In this document: positions 17,553 through 26,456 of the stretch, piece after piece
Layout of the letters: every line of letters begins with the position of its first letter
Position numbering within the stretch: position 1 is the stretch's first letter
NCBI RefSeq assembly: GCF_902626525.1
Contig: NZ_CACOFR010000001.1
Location: 1-64,000, forward strand
Source of the DNA: an uncultured Prochlorococcus sp.
Lineage (GTDB): Bacteria > Cyanobacteriota > Cyanobacteriia > PCC-6307 > Cyanobiaceae
Direction: 5' to 3'
Length of the DNA stretch: 64,000 nucleotides
Program-made: the position numbers and the translations under genes
Notes under the pieces: generated by a model
Told to the model about the DNA's origin: nothing
Databases searched by the model: none
What the model saw: only the letters and a program-made list of their open reading frames with translations

Positions 17553-18281
17553 TTATAGCTTTGAAGCATATTTTCTAGGTAAATGACGAATAAAAAACAT
17601 AATTATACTCCACCACCAAGGTAAGTATTCAATTCCTCTTTTTTGAGGATTGCGCATTAAATAATCTGCAACTTTATTAGTAGATATACAAAGAAAATTT
17701 GGAGCTCCTATTGCCATCCGAGTGGAAATGAATCCTGATTTTATTATACGTACAGAGAACGGCTTTTTTTCACATCTAAGTAATAGGCCCTCACAGAAGG
17801 TTGATAATGCAGCTTTTGCTGCGCCATAATGATAATTAGAGGGTCTTCCTCTATCAGATGCAACAGATGTAAAAACCCAAAGACTTCCGAATTTTTCAAA
17901 ACGTTTTTCGTTTGTTATTTCTGTTAACCAAGGTAATAATCCAAGATAGTTAACATAATTAATTTTTAATGCTTCAGTAATATTTTTCTTAGCCAAATCT
18001 GGATTACCAAGAGTACCAGCTGTAATTAAATAAAGATCATATAAATCAACTTTAGGTTTGAAACTTTTTTCTGGATAACAATTAAAAATTAGATCATTTT
18101 TCTCTTGAGTTACATTAGCTCTATAAACATCTTTGAGTATATGGAATAGCTCTAAATTACTATCTAAATCTCTGCAAACTAAATGAAATTTTTCACATCC
18201 CTTTTGGGCTAATTTTATACAGATTGATTTTGCAACGGCACTTGTACTTCCAATTATTAATGCGCTTTTAAAATACTTCAT
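17553..18281 (-). CDS. DprE2-like decaprenylphosphoryl-2-ketoribose reductase
   Basis: Classical short-chain dehydrogenase of 242 residues. It has a GSTSAVAKSI cofactor loop (11-20), a catalytic Ser139 in FTSVASDRGRPSNY, and YGAAK (Tyr152, Lys156). The SVASDRGRPSNYxYGAAK arrangement and the C-terminal hydrophobic segment ending in HLPRKYASKL are typical of DprE2. It would reduce the 2-keto intermediate made by the DprE1-like enzyme to polyprenylphosphoryl-D-arabinofuranose. Both genes are adjacent in the same order as a partner pair. Confidence 0.8.
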   Translation of the reverse strand: MKYFKSALIIGSTSAVAKSICIKLAQKGCEKFHLVCRDLDSNLELFHILKDVYRANVTQEKNDLIFNCYPEKSFKPKVDLYDLYLITAGTLGNPDLAKKNITEALKINYVNYLGLLPWLTEITNEKRFEKFGSLWVFTSVASDRGRPSNYHYGAAKAALSTFCEGLLLRCEKKPFSVRIIKSGFISTRMAIGAPNFLCISTNKVADYLMRNPQKRGIEYLPWWWSIIMFFIRHLPRKYASKL

Positions 18282-18371
18282 TCAAAGATTTGATATTAAA
18301 TATCTTTTTTTAATTTACCATTACATTTAAATTAAATAAAAAAATTTTATTCATTTTAACTTTTACAATTT

Positions 18372-19958
18372 TTAATTAGATCCAATTTTATTATTTGAAT
18401 TAAAATGCCTTTTTAAATTTATTGAAATAATTATTGATAATGCAGTTATACTCCATATTGTTATTAATCTTCTAAGAATAGAAATAGTTAATGCGCTTAT
18501 TCCAGATAGTCCTTCTTGTTGAAGCAAAATTGTTGAAGTAACTTCATTAACTCCTAAACCTCCAGGTAAACCTGATAAAACCCCCAGCATTCCAGATATA
18601 AAATATATAATTATCGCATCAGATAAAGTTATTGAAGCTGGAGAAATTATATATACAAGCAACCATAGAATTAAAGCTTCAATACCCCATAAATAAAAAC
18701 TTGTAAAAAGTGAAAAAATAAAAGTTTTAAAAGGTCTTTCTTTGGGGATATATTTCTTTAAAGCATCCCAATATTTTGTAAAAAATTGGAAAAAATTTTT
18801 TTTAAAAAAAATTAAAATTATTAAAATCATACAAATTAAAAAAATTAAATATTCAAATTTTATAAATAAAAATAAATTTATTAATTGTTGATATTTAATA
18901 TAAATAAAATTTGGAGATAAAATACATAACCAAATCAGCACAGATAGAAGATCAAAAAATCTTTCTATGAAAAATACAGGGAATAATTTTTTTATTGGAT
19001 ATCCTAAATATTTATTTAAGAGCTGAACTCTAGAAATTTCACCAATTTTCCCAGGAGTTGCGGTAAGTGCAAAACCACTAAACCACCACATTAAATCTTT
19101 AATATTAAAATTTCCTATTGATAATGAGTTAAGTATAATTCTCCAACGTAGATATCTACCTAAATAACTTAAGCCGAGTATGAAATACAGAAGAGGAAGC
19201 CATGATATTAATTTAATTATTGAAGCTTTTAAATCAGTAACTTGTACTACATCTAAATTTAAAAGTTTATTAATGCCAAATATAAAAATAAATATTGAAA
19301 CAATAATGAAAATATTACTCTCATAATTATTTTCTTTATATTTATTGGGTTTATTTTTAAAACTACGAAAATGAGGGTATGAACTTGCCTCAAGAAGTTC
19401 TTTGTCGCCTGAGCTATCACCATATACCTCTAAATACTTTGGTTCTGGCATATATCCAAGATAATCTCGTAAACGATTCACTTTTTCTGCTCCTTTGCAG
19501 TTGGGGGTTTTCAAGACAAATTTGTCTTTACCTTTAATTTTTAAAATGTCATTGCATTCAGTAGCAATAAGCTCAACATTAAAATAACTAGATAAAGATG
19601 AAATTATAGGTTTAGGAGAAGCACTAATTATTAAAATTCTGTGTCCTTTATTTTTGTGCCATTTTAATCTTTCCATAGCGGCTGGTTTAATAAGCCTTTT
19701 TAAGATAATAGGAAGTTTTTTTAAGAGTACTTTTTTTCTTTTTAAGATGGTACTAGAATTAATGGCTTTGTTAATTAAAGTTTCTTTTAATTTGGTAGAA
19801 AAATCTTTTTCAAAAATAAATTTAAATAACTTTGGCAATATATAAATCAAATCTAAAATCAAACCAAATAATCCTCTTGATAAAAAAAGAAAAATTAACG
19901 TCGAATCTCCTCTTATAAGAGTCTTATCACAATCAAAAACTACTATATATTCTCTCAT
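18372..19958 (-). CDS. fusion of HAD-IB phosphatase and LPG-synthase-TM/UPF0104 flippase-like domain
   Basis: A 528-residue two-part protein. Residues 1-205 are a HAD phosphatase of the SerB-like IB type: FDCDKT (Asp9, Asp11), ISASPK (111-116) and GDSSGD (Asp181, Asp185). From about 215 to 520 follow roughly eight membrane helices with ATPGKIGEI (300-308) and GLPGGLGVNE (463-472). These are the two hallmark motifs of the lysylphosphatidylglycerol-synthase membrane/UPF0104 family. The HAD part could remove the 5-phosphate from polyprenyl-phosphoryl-5-phosphoribose, a step needed between UbiA and DprE1; the membrane part could bind or flip the lipid. Both roles are inferred from the flanking genes. 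It precedes the DprE2-like gene by 90 bases and follows gtrA by 7. Confidence 0.78.
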   Translation of the reverse strand: MREYIVVFDCDKTLIRGDSTLIFLFLSRGLFGLILDLIYILPKLFKFIFEKDFSTKLKETLINKAINSSTILKRKKVLLKKLPIILKRLIKPAAMERLKWHKNKGHRILIISASPKPIISSLSSYFNVELIATECNDILKIKGKDKFVLKTPNCKGAEKVNRLRDYLGYMPEPKYLEVYGDSSGDKELLEASSYPHFRSFKNKPNKYKENNYESNIFIIVSIFIFIFGINKLLNLDVVQVTDLKASIIKLISWLPLLYFILGLSYLGRYLRWRIILNSLSIGNFNIKDLMWWFSGFALTATPGKIGEISRVQLLNKYLGYPIKKLFPVFFIERFFDLLSVLIWLCILSPNFIYIKYQQLINLFLFIKFEYLIFLICMILIILIFFKKNFFQFFTKYWDALKKYIPKERPFKTFIFSLFTSFYLWGIEALILWLLVYIISPASITLSDAIIIYFISGMLGVLSGLPGGLGVNEVTSTILLQQEGLSGISALTISILRRLITIWSITALSIIISINLKRHFNSNNKIGSN

Positions 19959-19965
19959 AATATGT

Positions 19966-20376
19966 TTATTTAAAAGTTATGTATTTATGACCATAGAAAC
20001 TTGTAAAAACTAATATTCCAAGACCACAAGTATGAGAAATAAGCTCAATAAGTAATAAATTATCAAAGAAAATCATTAACCAGTTTTTCATCAAAATACT
20101 TACGAAGAATGTTTGTAACACAGAAATAAAATTTACAAGTGCAAATGCTGGAAAAGATTTTTTAATTGATTTGTTTGAATTTAAGAAAACATATCTTTTA
20201 GCGAGAAGAAAAGCAATAATCATACCTATCCCATATGAAATAAGTATTGCAATCTCAAATCTAAAAAAAATTGATAAAATTATCCTGCAAATGATATTTA
20301 TAATTGCGGAAGTACTACCGGTAATTATAAAAAGAATAAATTGTATTTTCCCTTCTCTTTTTTTTGAATATATCAT
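19966..20376 (-). CDS. GtrA-family membrane protein
   Basis: A 136-residue protein with four hydrophobic segments and a short basic N-terminus, as in the GtrA family of small polyprenyl-linked sugar translocases. In mycobacteria a GtrA-like protein (Rv3789) is encoded with the arabinose-lipid genes and has been linked to that pathway. The ATG overlaps the stop of the upstream FAD oxidoreductase gene by four bases, and the HAD-fusion gene follows after 7 bases, so all three are probably cotranslated from one transcript. Assignment to arabinose-lipid flipping is inference. Confidence 0.72.
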   Translation of the reverse strand: MIYSKKREGKIQFILFIITGSTSAIINIICRIILSIFFRFEIAILISYGIGMIIAFLLAKRYVFLNSNKSIKKSFPAFALVNFISVLQTFFVSILMKNWLMIFFDNLLLIELISHTCGLGILVFTSFYGHKYITFK

Positions 20377-21671
20377 TTACTTTTTAATATTTTTTTCACT
20401 AAATTTCTTCCAAAATCTATACTTTCACTTATACCTCTATCCTCTGGATAATAAGCAGTGGTATCTACTGTAAAAATACCATTAAAAGGTTCTTGATCTG
20501 GTAATTTGTCTTTAAAATTTTTCTCGCAGATAGGTTGGGCATATTTATATCTACTACAGTGTGAAGATATTAAATCTTTATTTTTTAAATTAGGATTTAA
20601 TGATTTTACGCATTGCCAAGCATCTTCTTTGAAAGATTCATCATCTCTTAAATAATCAGGATGATTTTGTGGCATGTAGAAAGGTATATAAGTAATATTT
20701 TCAGGAAGGTTTCTTAAATTGCTCATTTCTATAATACCTGGAATTGAGAATCTTGAATCATTTATATTAGTCCAAAAATTATTAGTTACTTTTTCACTGG
20801 TCTTTAAAATTACGCAAGCACATGCTACATAATTTAATTTTTTATATGAATTAGTAATTAAATTATTTATATTACTTTTGCTGAATATTTCTCCAATAAG
20901 TGGCAATGGGATAGTACTAATAACTAAATCAAATTTATATTCATCTGTGGGCGTATTTATATATGCTCCAGATTTTTTTAAAGGCTGAATATTTATAATT
21001 GGGCTAGAAATTTTTATTTCACCTCCATTTGCCATTATTATTTTTGACATTTCATTAATAAGCTGTATAGATCCATTTTTAAGGAATCCCAAATTCTCTT
21101 TAAGCTTTTTTCTTGATTTACCTAATCTATTAATTCTGCTCCAGATCCAAGCTGCAGAAATCTGATTTGAAAATTGATAAAATTTATAAGAAAATAGTTT
21201 TTCCCATAATTCTTCATATCCCTCATCTCCCAACCATTTCCTCAACCAATTGATGGCATCTATATTGTCTAAATGATTCCAGTCTTTTATAGTTAAGCAT
21301 CTGGCAGCGTGTAACAAATATCTTAATCTAGTTAAAAAGGAAACTTTTGAAAACATTATTACCGATATTAAGGAACCCCACTTATATAATTTCCCTTGAT
21401 AGTAAAACCCCATTTTTGTTCTTTTCCAATTTAGTTGATTCTTTAATCCAATTTCATCAAGTATTCTAAAAAATCCTTTATCATTTAAACAATGAAAATG
21501 ATAATAACGTTCAATTTCTAAACCTTCAAAATCAAAACAAGATGCCATACCACCCAATCTATTATCGGCTTCAAAAATTACAGGTTTATAACCTTGAATG
21601 GTCAATTCATATGCAACAGCAAGACCCATAGGCCCACCTCCTATAACTGCTATTTTGGAACTTTTTCTCAT
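20373..21671 (-). CDS. FAD-dependent amine-oxidase/PPO-like oxidoreductase
   Basis: A 432-residue flavoprotein with an N-terminal GGGPMG dinucleotide-binding motif (11-16), the VIFEADNRLGGMAS signature that follows it in amine oxidase, protoporphyrinogen oxidase and UDP-galactopyranose mutase relatives, and a C-terminal flavin-capping segment (VDTTAYYPEDRGISESI). It is not a standard UDP-galactopyranose mutase by motif. Proteins of this group are frequent in polysaccharide loci and unassigned. It sits between the UbiA transferase and gtrA in the arabinose block. A role in modifying the lipid-linked pentose, or an independent sugar oxidation, are both possible. Confidence 0.65.
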   Translation of the reverse strand: MRKSSKIAVIGGGPMGLAVAYELTIQGYKPVIFEADNRLGGMASCFDFEGLEIERYYHFHCLNDKGFFRILDEIGLKNQLNWKRTKMGFYYQGKLYKWGSLISVIMFSKVSFLTRLRYLLHAARCLTIKDWNHLDNIDAINWLRKWLGDEGYEELWEKLFSYKFYQFSNQISAAWIWSRINRLGKSRKKLKENLGFLKNGSIQLINEMSKIIMANGGEIKISSPIINIQPLKKSGAYINTPTDEYKFDLVISTIPLPLIGEIFSKSNINNLITNSYKKLNYVACACVILKTSEKVTNNFWTNINDSRFSIPGIIEMSNLRNLPENITYIPFYMPQNHPDYLRDDESFKEDAWQCVKSLNPNLKNKDLISSHCSRYKYAQPICEKNFKDKLPDQEPFNGIFTVDTTAYYPEDRGISESIDFGRNLVKKILKSK

Positions 21672-21722
21672 AAAAAAATTGATTTCATATTAAATTGTAC
21701 ATTTTAAATTTATTCAGAACAT

Positions 21723-22661
21723 TTAATAGAATATTATTCCAACTATTAATACTGATATTAGCCATAAAAATACAACTAGTCTTATTGCTTTATCATGTAT
21801 CAAAATAAGCTCTGGGTTTTCAGTAGTTATTGATTTACCATTATATTTTCTTATTTCAGAGATCTCAGGATCACTTATGAATTGATACCGGAATAAACCC
21901 ATTAAAACAAAAGGTAAGGTTACCAGCATCCATGATGATGAAGCTCCATTTAGAGATGGACCAGCTGCCCATAAACTGTAGCTTATGAAAGTGCCTGATA
22001 CTAATAAGCTTTCATATCTAAGAAGTAAAGGAAGAGAATAGCTTCTAAGAATATCCCTTGTTAAGATAAGTGTTTTTTTGTAATACAAAAGTTCCGCTTT
22101 TCTCTTCTCAACTGCTAAAAATAGAGCTAAAAGACCAATTGTTAAAATAAACCATGGTGAAAATCTGAGTTCTGTCGCTACTAAACCTGCTATTGCTCTT
22201 AGTAGAAATCCTGAGGCAATACAAAAAATATCTAAAATAGGTTCTCTTTTTAATCTTATGCAATATGCAATTTGAATAAAGACATAAAGAAGAATTATAA
22301 ATAAAAATTGAAAAGATATTAATTGAGCTATCTTTAAACTAATTAATCCAAAAATTAAAGAAGCATTCTTAGCCAATGTTTTTGAGATTTTACCGCTTGC
22401 AATAGGTCTATAACGTTTAATTGGATGCATTTTATCTTTAGATATATCTCTAAGATCATTAAATAAGTATATGGCTGAAGATATAAAGCAAAAACTTATA
22501 AACCCATAAAATGATTTTAAAAAGATATACTGATTAAATTGAAAAGAAAATAATAATGATGCGAAAACTAATAAATTTTTAGACCATTGTATTGGTCTTA
22601 TCGCTTGAAAAAATGAAATAAAAAGTTTTAAAAAATAAGTTTTTGAAATTATCCCTTTCAA
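21723..22661 (-). CDS. UbiA-family polyprenyl-phosphate phosphoribosyltransferase (DPPR synthase-like)
   Basis: Integral membrane UbiA-superfamily enzyme of 312 residues with eight or nine helices. The first Asp-rich motif is NDLRDISKD (68-76), followed by HPIKRYRPIASG (79-90). The second conserved motif is YCIRLKREPILDIF (133-146), then GFLLRAIAG (151-159). The HPxKxxRPIASG arrangement distinguishes decaprenyl-phosphate phosphoribosyltransferases from quinone prenyltransferases. It would transfer phosphoribose from PRPP to a polyprenyl phosphate. The start is TTG at 22661: upstream in frame there is a stop within 15 bases and no ATG. It leads the arabinose-lipid set. Confidence 0.82.
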   Translation of the reverse strand: MKGIISKTYFLKLFISFFQAIRPIQWSKNLLVFASLLFSFQFNQYIFLKSFYGFISFCFISSAIYLFNDLRDISKDKMHPIKRYRPIASGKISKTLAKNASLIFGLISLKIAQLISFQFLFIILLYVFIQIAYCIRLKREPILDIFCIASGFLLRAIAGLVATELRFSPWFILTIGLLALFLAVEKRKAELLYYKKTLILTRDILRSYSLPLLLRYESLLVSGTFISYSLWAAGPSLNGASSSWMLVTLPFVLMGLFRYQFISDPEISEIRKYNGKSITTENPELILIHDKAIRLVVFLWLISVLIVGIIFY

Positions 22662-22779
22662 AATAATGATTGATTAAATTTTTATTTTATTTTTTATTGC
22701 AAATTTAAGGGTTGTTTTGTTTTAATTATTTATAAATTAATAATTAAAAAATAGCTTATTTTAACAAATATAAATTTAA

Positions 22780-23940
22780 TTAAAAATTATAGTGCTTTAA
22801 AAGTGGCAATGGATCATAAGATCCAATTCCCCAAGGTCCTAGTAAGAAAATTGTAATAAGAAAAATATAAGTTAATAAACCAAAAAATTTTGGAAAATAT
22901 AATTTTGATTCTTTTGCAGAAATAAGCATTAATAAGTTACAGCAAATTGTTGAAGCAGCAAGAAATCTTGTATCATCTCTAGCAATAAAAGATAAAATTA
23001 AGGGAGAAAAGATAGATAATTTAAGATAAAGTGGCAATTTCACGAATTTAAAAACTAAATATAGAATAAAGCAGTAATAAATAGTAATAAGATAACTTCC
23101 ACCTAATAATGATTTTGGAGTAAGTAAAATAATGGAATGTTCAAAACTATCTTTTAAAGTATGAATTAGTTCTACATTCATAGAAGTTTCTAATTCCTTG
23201 CTTATATTTGTTAAATAAATCCCTAGTTCCTCTCTGCCTGGTTCATATCTACCAAAAACTAATAGTAAAAAACCTGTAATTAAAGGGAGTAAAAAAATTG
23301 GTAGGATTTTTGAAATTTTCTTATATCTTATATTCGGATATTTATAAAATAAAAGTCCAATAATTAAAGGGATATAGAAAAAAAGTGAAGCTTCATGAAT
23401 TAGAAGCTGTAGAGAAATAATTAGTGAAATAAATATACATTTTTTAGTAAAAGAATAAGACTCACTAAGAGTTAATATTATTGTAAAAAGAGAAAAAACT
23501 AAGCATATTAGATCCATTCTCCCAATGTCATATCCTAACCTAAAAAATAAAACTGGACTTAAAGTAAATAAAGTATAAAAAGGTATTTTTTCTTTTAATT
23601 TCCAATCCTTAAAACATGATCTTGTAAATATCCAGAAAGTAATACAAAATAAAACTGAAAAAAATAAATGAGAAGTTAATACCAATGATGAGGGATTAAG
23701 ATTATCTGATAAACGCAATATCTTAAATAGTGATCCTATTAAACCTCTTTTTATAAATCCTAAATCGAAATAATTAACATAATAATATCCTTTTAAAGTT
23801 GAACTTATAGAGCTTAAAGATCGAAAGGGGGGTAAAGAGACTATGAAAACTAAAAATATAGATGATATAAAATAATAAATTTCTATTAAATTCTCGCGGA
23901 TAAGAAGACTTTTTTTGGAACTGTTATATTTAAAAAACAT
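22780..23940 (-). CDS. polytopic membrane protein, possible GT-C glycosyltransferase
   Basis: A 386-residue membrane protein with about nine hydrophobic segments and no recognisable catalytic motif. After the first helix comes a loop with YYVNYFDLGFIKRG, and another acidic loop GYDIGRMD lies near residue 140. This general layout resembles GT-C transferases that use polyprenyl-phosphate sugars. Its place just upstream of the UbiA gene (118 bases) makes it a candidate for the arabinosyl- or other lipid-sugar-dependent transferase of the block. That is inference, and it could equally be a polymerase or unknown transporter. Confidence 0.45.
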   Translation of the reverse strand: MFFKYNSSKKSLLIRENLIEIYYFISSIFLVFIVSLPPFRSLSSISSTLKGYYYVNYFDLGFIKRGLIGSLFKILRLSDNLNPSSLVLTSHLFFSVLFCITFWIFTRSCFKDWKLKEKIPFYTLFTLSPVLFFRLGYDIGRMDLICLVFSLFTIILTLSESYSFTKKCIFISLIISLQLLIHEASLFFYIPLIIGLLFYKYPNIRYKKISKILPIFLLPLITGFLLLVFGRYEPGREELGIYLTNISKELETSMNVELIHTLKDSFEHSIILLTPKSLLGGSYLITIYYCFILYLVFKFVKLPLYLKLSIFSPLILSFIARDDTRFLAASTICCNLLMLISAKESKLYFPKFFGLLTYIFLITIFLLGPWGIGSYDPLPLLKHYNF

Positions 23941-23949
23941 AATTAAAGT

Positions 23950-24978
23950 TTAAAAAAAACTAATATAAATATATTCGCCTAATGTTTCTATAATTCTTCC
24001 ATTTAAACCTTCTTTAAATTTCTTAATGCCATTTGACGTTTTTTTATTAAAACCACCAAGATCAAATTCTTTCAAGCCCTTTTTTTTACTCTCAATAATT
24101 GCATGCCAAAGTAATAAGGTATTTGCTTGAAATTTTCTACCCATATCATTCGTGAATCCAAATAAATATAAAGCTTTATCTTTGAATAATAATACACCAA
24201 TACTGCCTAAATTCTTGTCAGGTTCTTTTAAACTAGATGCCTGATAAATTTTTAAACTTAATAGTCCATTATTTTCTGAATCGTTAAATAACCAATTTAA
24301 ACATTTTTCATGACTTATTGGAATAAATGATAAATTCATTGCATATTTATTGTATTCAATGAGAATATTTTTAATCATATTAATATCATTGATTTCTTTA
24401 GCTTTTGCAAATTTTAATCCTTTTTTAAGTCCATTTCGCCAATTCCCTCTAAGCTTTTTAAAAAGTTCTTGCTCTGATTTAAGTAAATCCACTATGTAGG
24501 TTTTTGTTGGATATGATCTTAACTTTATAAAATTTAATTTTTTTAAATGCTTATCATATGTGTAAATATAAGAAGGTGAGAAAGATATCAATTTTGTGTA
24601 TTTGTTTTTGATGAATCTAATAATTTCAATTAATACAAGGTATTTATATTTATGGAATTCTTTACATATTAAAGGACCATCATTAATTCTAAAAAATTTA
24701 ATTAATCCCAAACAAAAAGATTTTTTCGTTAAACTTACAATCCCATATATATGATTTTTATGGTAAATTTTTAGATAATATGAATAATCTTTATTAAGGT
24801 AATATCCAGGTGTTTGAATATGAGAAATATTTGTGAAATTTAATTTTTCATATATTTTTTTGTATTCAGATAAATCTATTTCATCAACAATAAATTTATT
24901 TTTTTTCCCCTTTAATTTTTTTATTGGATTCTTACAAAATGAGTAATTTAATTTTGTAAAAATTTTTTCAATTCTCAT
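23950..24978 (-). CDS. FemAB/GNAT-like transferase
   Basis: A 342-residue protein with the double-GNAT look of FemAB or peptidoglycan-bridge transferases. The best visible motif is in the C-terminal third: GFTNDMGRKFQANTLLLWHAI followed by EFDLGGFNKKTSNGIKKFKEG, a combination usual in that superfamily. FemAB relatives attach amino acids or acyl groups to lipid-linked sugars, and many occur in exopolysaccharide loci. Ten bases separate it from the next gene, so it is probably in one operon. Acceptor and donor cannot be deduced. Confidence 0.65.
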   Translation of the reverse strand: MRIEKIFTKLNYSFCKNPIKKLKGKKNKFIVDEIDLSEYKKIYEKLNFTNISHIQTPGYYLNKDYSYYLKIYHKNHIYGIVSLTKKSFCLGLIKFFRINDGPLICKEFHKYKYLVLIEIIRFIKNKYTKLISFSPSYIYTYDKHLKKLNFIKLRSYPTKTYIVDLLKSEQELFKKLRGNWRNGLKKGLKFAKAKEINDINMIKNILIEYNKYAMNLSFIPISHEKCLNWLFNDSENNGLLSLKIYQASSLKEPDKNLGSIGVLLFKDKALYLFGFTNDMGRKFQANTLLLWHAIIESKKKGLKEFDLGGFNKKTSNGIKKFKEGLNGRIIETLGEYIYISFF

Positions 24979-25011
24979 ATTCAGAATTTTTAAAAAAATT
25001 GTACAACTTAA

Positions 25012-26412
25012 TTAATATAATTTTAAAACAAAATTTTGAGGAAAATTAAATTGTTTTTTTATTAATAATCTTTTTATTATACCTCTACCAAGTTTATAAA
25101 AAAACTTTCGAGAATCACAATATGTATCTTTAAATTTTTTGTAAAATTTTAAATTAAGAATATTCTGATTATTTTTTGAGTCATAAAAAATTAGAAACTT
25201 ACCAATAATTTTTCCGTTTTCCAGTATTTTTATTTCTTTTTTTGTTGAGGAGTAAACTATTTTGAACGAATTTATATATTCTTCAAAACATCTTTCTATA
25301 CAATTCTCAATTATTTTTGAATTGATATCTTGATGAACGGGAAGTGTAATTTGATTCTTGAACCTTCTTTTGGCATTTTTATATTTATCTCTTGATTGCA
25401 CTACTTCAGGCGGCAGGTCAGGCCAATTTCCAAAAGGCAAGCCATATAAATTATATTGTTTTAAAATCTTTGTTCTTTCTTTTGTATTTTCAAAATTAAC
25501 TATACCTAGATACGGTATATATTCTAAATTTTCCATTTTCAAAAAAGGAAGTATCAATTTTAAATTTTTTTTCCATGAGTTAAAGTTTGATACTCTTTTC
25601 TTTTTTATAAAATCTATTTTTTCGTAATAAAGATTGAATAATCTTTTTGACATCACACCTAAACTATAATTTATCTTATAGTTTGAGCTATTATGATTAT
25701 TGAAGTTCAGTTTTGGATATTTATATCCAAAGTATTTTCTAATCTTTCGCTTGAAAAATAAATTCAGAAAATCTATTATTCTTCGTAGTTTAAAATCTTG
25801 ATAATTACTTTTCAGAGCTATATCAAAATTCTTAAATTGTTTGTAATCAAAAGAATCTTTAAATTTAATAATGCTTCCATCTTCTATTCCAAATAATTTA
25901 TGAGGACTATATATCTCTATATCAGAAAAACTCTTTTCAAATGCAGTTAAACAATGAGTACTATCTTCTATTAATGTTATATTCTTTCTATTAATATATT
26001 CTAGTAAATCACTATTTATTCTATTTATTTTTCCAAAGTAGTTTACAAACAAAAAAATATCTACTTTGTTAGATTTTAATATTGAGATTAGTTTTTTACT
26101 TTTCAGAAGGTCGTGTTCATAAAAAATTATTTTTGCATTTGTTCTTCTTAATAAAGATAATGATTCGTTGCAAATAAAATCTGGAATAAAAATTGTTCTT
26201 TTACTCTTAAAAATACTAAGGTATTGGTAAATTCTTAATAAAGATAATGTTGAACGTGGATATAGAATTAGATTTTTGGATTTATAAAGAATCTTGTAGT
26301 GATCATTTTTATCTTTAAAAGCTTTGTAAATAGAAAAGAATATATTTTTAGTTTTCATCAAGGGATATAGCGATATCCTGTTTTTATAATTAATTTTTTG
26401 TGTTTGAGTCAT
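25012..26412 (-). CDS. DegT/DnrJ-like PLP aminotransferase (divergent, C-terminally extended)
   Basis: A 466-residue protein whose first roughly 370 residues resemble the DegT/DnrJ/EryC1 sugar aminotransferase fold. LIEDSTHC carries the pyridine-binding Asp150, and SPHKLFGIEDGS (169-180) carries Lys172 as the probable Schiff-base residue. Unlike the left-edge enzyme it retains that Lys. About 90 extra C-terminal residues have no family match I recognise. The gene lies directly upstream of the FemAB-like gene (33 bases). Together they could install and acylate an amino sugar, which is inference. Confidence 0.6.
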   Translation of the reverse strand: MTQTQKINYKNRISLYPLMKTKNIFFSIYKAFKDKNDHYKILYKSKNLILYPRSTLSLLRIYQYLSIFKSKRTIFIPDFICNESLSLLRRTNAKIIFYEHDLLKSKKLISILKSNKVDIFLFVNYFGKINRINSDLLEYINRKNITLIEDSTHCLTAFEKSFSDIEIYSPHKLFGIEDGSIIKFKDSFDYKQFKNFDIALKSNYQDFKLRRIIDFLNLFFKRKIRKYFGYKYPKLNFNNHNSSNYKINYSLGVMSKRLFNLYYEKIDFIKKKRVSNFNSWKKNLKLILPFLKMENLEYIPYLGIVNFENTKERTKILKQYNLYGLPFGNWPDLPPEVVQSRDKYKNAKRRFKNQITLPVHQDINSKIIENCIERCFEEYINSFKIVYSSTKKEIKILENGKIIGKFLIFYDSKNNQNILNLKFYKKFKDTYCDSRKFFYKLGRGIIKRLLIKKQFNFPQNFVLKLY

Positions 26413-26456
26413 GAATTATTTTTAAATTAATTTGTAATTTTAAAAGATTAAAAAAT

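Noticed and set aside
20373-21671. UDP-galactopyranose mutase
   Set aside because: Shares the FAD start, but the length and internal motifs fit the wider amine-oxidase/PPO-like group and no galactofuranose genes are nearby.
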